The notes under the pieces: model-generated | What the model saw: the letters and a program-made list of their open reading frames with translations, nothing else | Told to the model about the DNA's origin: nothing | The model's database searches: none | Program-made: the position numbers and the translations under genes | Shown: in pieces, positions 51,601-54,600 of the stretch | Layout: the number at the start of each line of letters is the position of its first letter | How positions within the stretch are numbered: the first letter of the stretch is position 1 | Assembly (NCBI GenBank): GCA_037127315.1 | Contig: JBBBDQ010001122.1 | Location: 6,093,001-6,157,000, forward strand | DNA length: 64,000 nt | Source: Ascarosepion bandense | Lineage: Eukaryota; Mollusca; Cephalopoda; Sepiida; Sepiidae | Reading direction: 5' to 3'

Positions 51601-54600
51601 CCACTAATGGGTTTTATCAAGGCAAGTGTAAAGATTTCATTTTGCAACAGAAGTAAAAAAAATCATTAGGTTTCCAATGTTTTTAAGTTTAAGAATACTT
51701 GTAATGTCTTTTTTTTTTTTTAATCATATAACACCACTGATGTGCAGGGTGCTACGTAAGAGTGAAAAGATTGGAAAAGAGAAAACCGGAGACCACATCC
51801 TAAACAGGGAACAAGGGATGAGCCTCTTCACCTGTTCAATAGACGTGGGTGGAGTGTGAACCAGGCAATAGTTTAGTCTATCTACTCCAATTAGTCTAAT
51901 AAACTAAAATATATATATTCAACCCAGGGCCTCCAGACAACTTTGGAATCTCCTGTTTCTCTTCTGGATGATCTCCTTGTTTAAGTTGGTGAATGCTGCC
52001 ATAATTTGAGCCTTTGGTTCATCTTTGGTGTTACAATAAGTTTTGTTTGTCTTTCACTCCACTGAACCTCCTAAAATTATCAAGGGAGATGCTGTCTGGG
52101 GAGTTAGGTGACCAGATGTAAGCAGTGATGTGAGTGCAGAAATTGTCAGACAGCCATAACTGGGCTATCCTGTTTGTGTAGTATGGTGTAGAATCGTGAT
52201 CTTTCTCCAGGGCAGCACTACCTTCTCTAGGCACTTGATAAAGGTCTCTGCATTGAGTCCAAGGCACTGTGGGAAGATGAATGGAGGCATAATGTTGCTT
52301 TGTAATCACCATTAGACTCATTCAACTCTTTCCCGAATCCTCTGCACTGTCCTCATATTGACACCCAAACAAATGTTTTTATTGGAGCTTCTGGTGCGAA
52401 TACCAAGCAGTACACCATGCTGTTTTCCAAATTTCTGGTGGAGTGAATTGCATCATGGTGCTCTTTTTCTTACAGACAATGCCCAACTGATCCTCCTATA
52501 CAAAATCAACAACAAACACATGTGAAATTAAGAATATAAAATGATGACAATTTACCCATCACACCCTCTTTAGTTATGTATGTATATATAACCAGCCTTT
52601 GAGATTTTAAAAAGATATCACTTGACTGGTGGTCGAGAGCGAGAGAAAATTTACTCGCCCCGAAATCATTTTACTCGACCAACTCCATTTGCTTAATAGT
52701 CACCTTATGTAAACATAATGTGAATTGTTGACGGAAAACAAAAAATGAAATTTTAATTAAAATTTCGAGCGTGTTAGAAAGAATTTAAAAAATTAAAAAG
52801 AATAATAACAACAAAATCTGATCTTTCCTCTTAATAATATCATAAACATTTTGATGATAACACTTTGTTTATATTAAGTTTGAGCCCTTTTAACATCATG
52901 ATATGCTGTTTATTTTTGTTTTTTTTTGTTTTGTTTTGTTTTTTTGACAATTGAGTGGAGGTACCTAATAGTTTCTTTCTTCTGTTTTACTACAACCTCC
53001 ATCTCAAAGACATAAAAAAATAACAAATCTGATTTTCTCAATGATTTTCTATAAAAAAAATTAATTGTATAATTTGTTTTTTGGTGCGTGGTTGAAAGAA
53101 GTATGCATATTTTTTTTTTCTTTCTTTCAAATGTTTGTTTTTACTTTCCGTAAGCAATCTGGGTGACCGAAACATTTTGGCTCCACTCTGGTAGCATTAA
53201 TTAAACGAATATTTACACTGACCAGGACTATAGTGAGACCAAAGAGTTCAATAATGTCATTGTAGGTCATTCTAAGTAACATCTTCAATGACTTACTTTT
53301 TGGTTGTAAAGGTTGGATTGGGTTTTTCTATATTTGAATGGACATGTTTCATTGCTAGATTTTTAATCAACCATGGGCCAGTAAAGCAATAAGCTTTAAT
53401 CACCCAAACTGAGTCGATCGGGCAAGTGAAATCTCAAAGGCTGTATATAACTAGGTATAACGCAGCTCAGAAAAAGAGAAAAATTTATTTTTTAACAAAT
53501 TACTAAACTTCTGCTAGGAGTGAGAAAAGTCTCTGACAGTATGCTTCTTTAAAAAACTTGTAATGACTTTGGGGTTAACAGTTTGTAACTGCATTGTCTC
53601 GTTTGTTGAACTGGGATGTTTTCATCCATTGAACAGCAATATATTATGAGGAAGTGAAAGAGAAGATATTCTAATTTTGATATTACAATGGTTTATAAAA
53701 GCATTATATCACTACACAAAACTTTTTGTATTTCAGAATAAAATTGTTCTTTGTCAGGTGATATTTTAAAATAAATGTTGAAGCTGATTTAATTACAATT
53801 GTTCATTTACAATTTATGCTCCAATAAAACTTTAAAATTATTTTACTAAAATAAACGAGCCACATAATACCTATTTGGTTTTCTTAACTCCAATATACCT
53901 TAGTATACCATAATTACTTAATTCTGACCTAAAAAAACCTAAAATCCAACCTGCTGTTAAAAATTATTGTTTACCCATTTAAATAATGTGACCCAGGATG
54001 TATCTTACACAGACAAAAATATAAAGTGTCATGTCTTGACATTGTTAGTTTGTACCCTTTCACGACCCAAATTTTCAACTCCATAGTTCAAACTAATTCT
54101 CACTTTTGATTGAGCAATATTGACATACCTACATATTGTTCAACTTCCTCCAACTACTACTCTTTAATTTTTTAAATAACCATGAATACAGCTTATATTT
54201 TCTAAATAAATCATTTTCACTATTTATTTTAAAATATCACCTGAAAAAGAACAGTATTGTTCTGACACATGAACATTTTTGTGTAGTGATATAATGCTTT
54301 TATAAACCATTGTAATAACAAAATTACAAATATCTATATATATCTATATATATATCTATACATACAGTAGCAAGCATAAAGATCAGAACAATGTTAGAAA
54401 AAGTCTAAATATGAAAATTTTTTATTTTAAAGCTTCAAAAACCATTTTATCAAGAAAAAAATGATACAAAAGTAAATTATATTATTCCAAAATATAAAGT
54501 TCAATAAACTTATTTTGATAAAGTTATATGAATAATGATATAACATTCGAAAAATTGCCGATCAAAAACATCAGAACGATTAAATAAATCCATAGAATTT

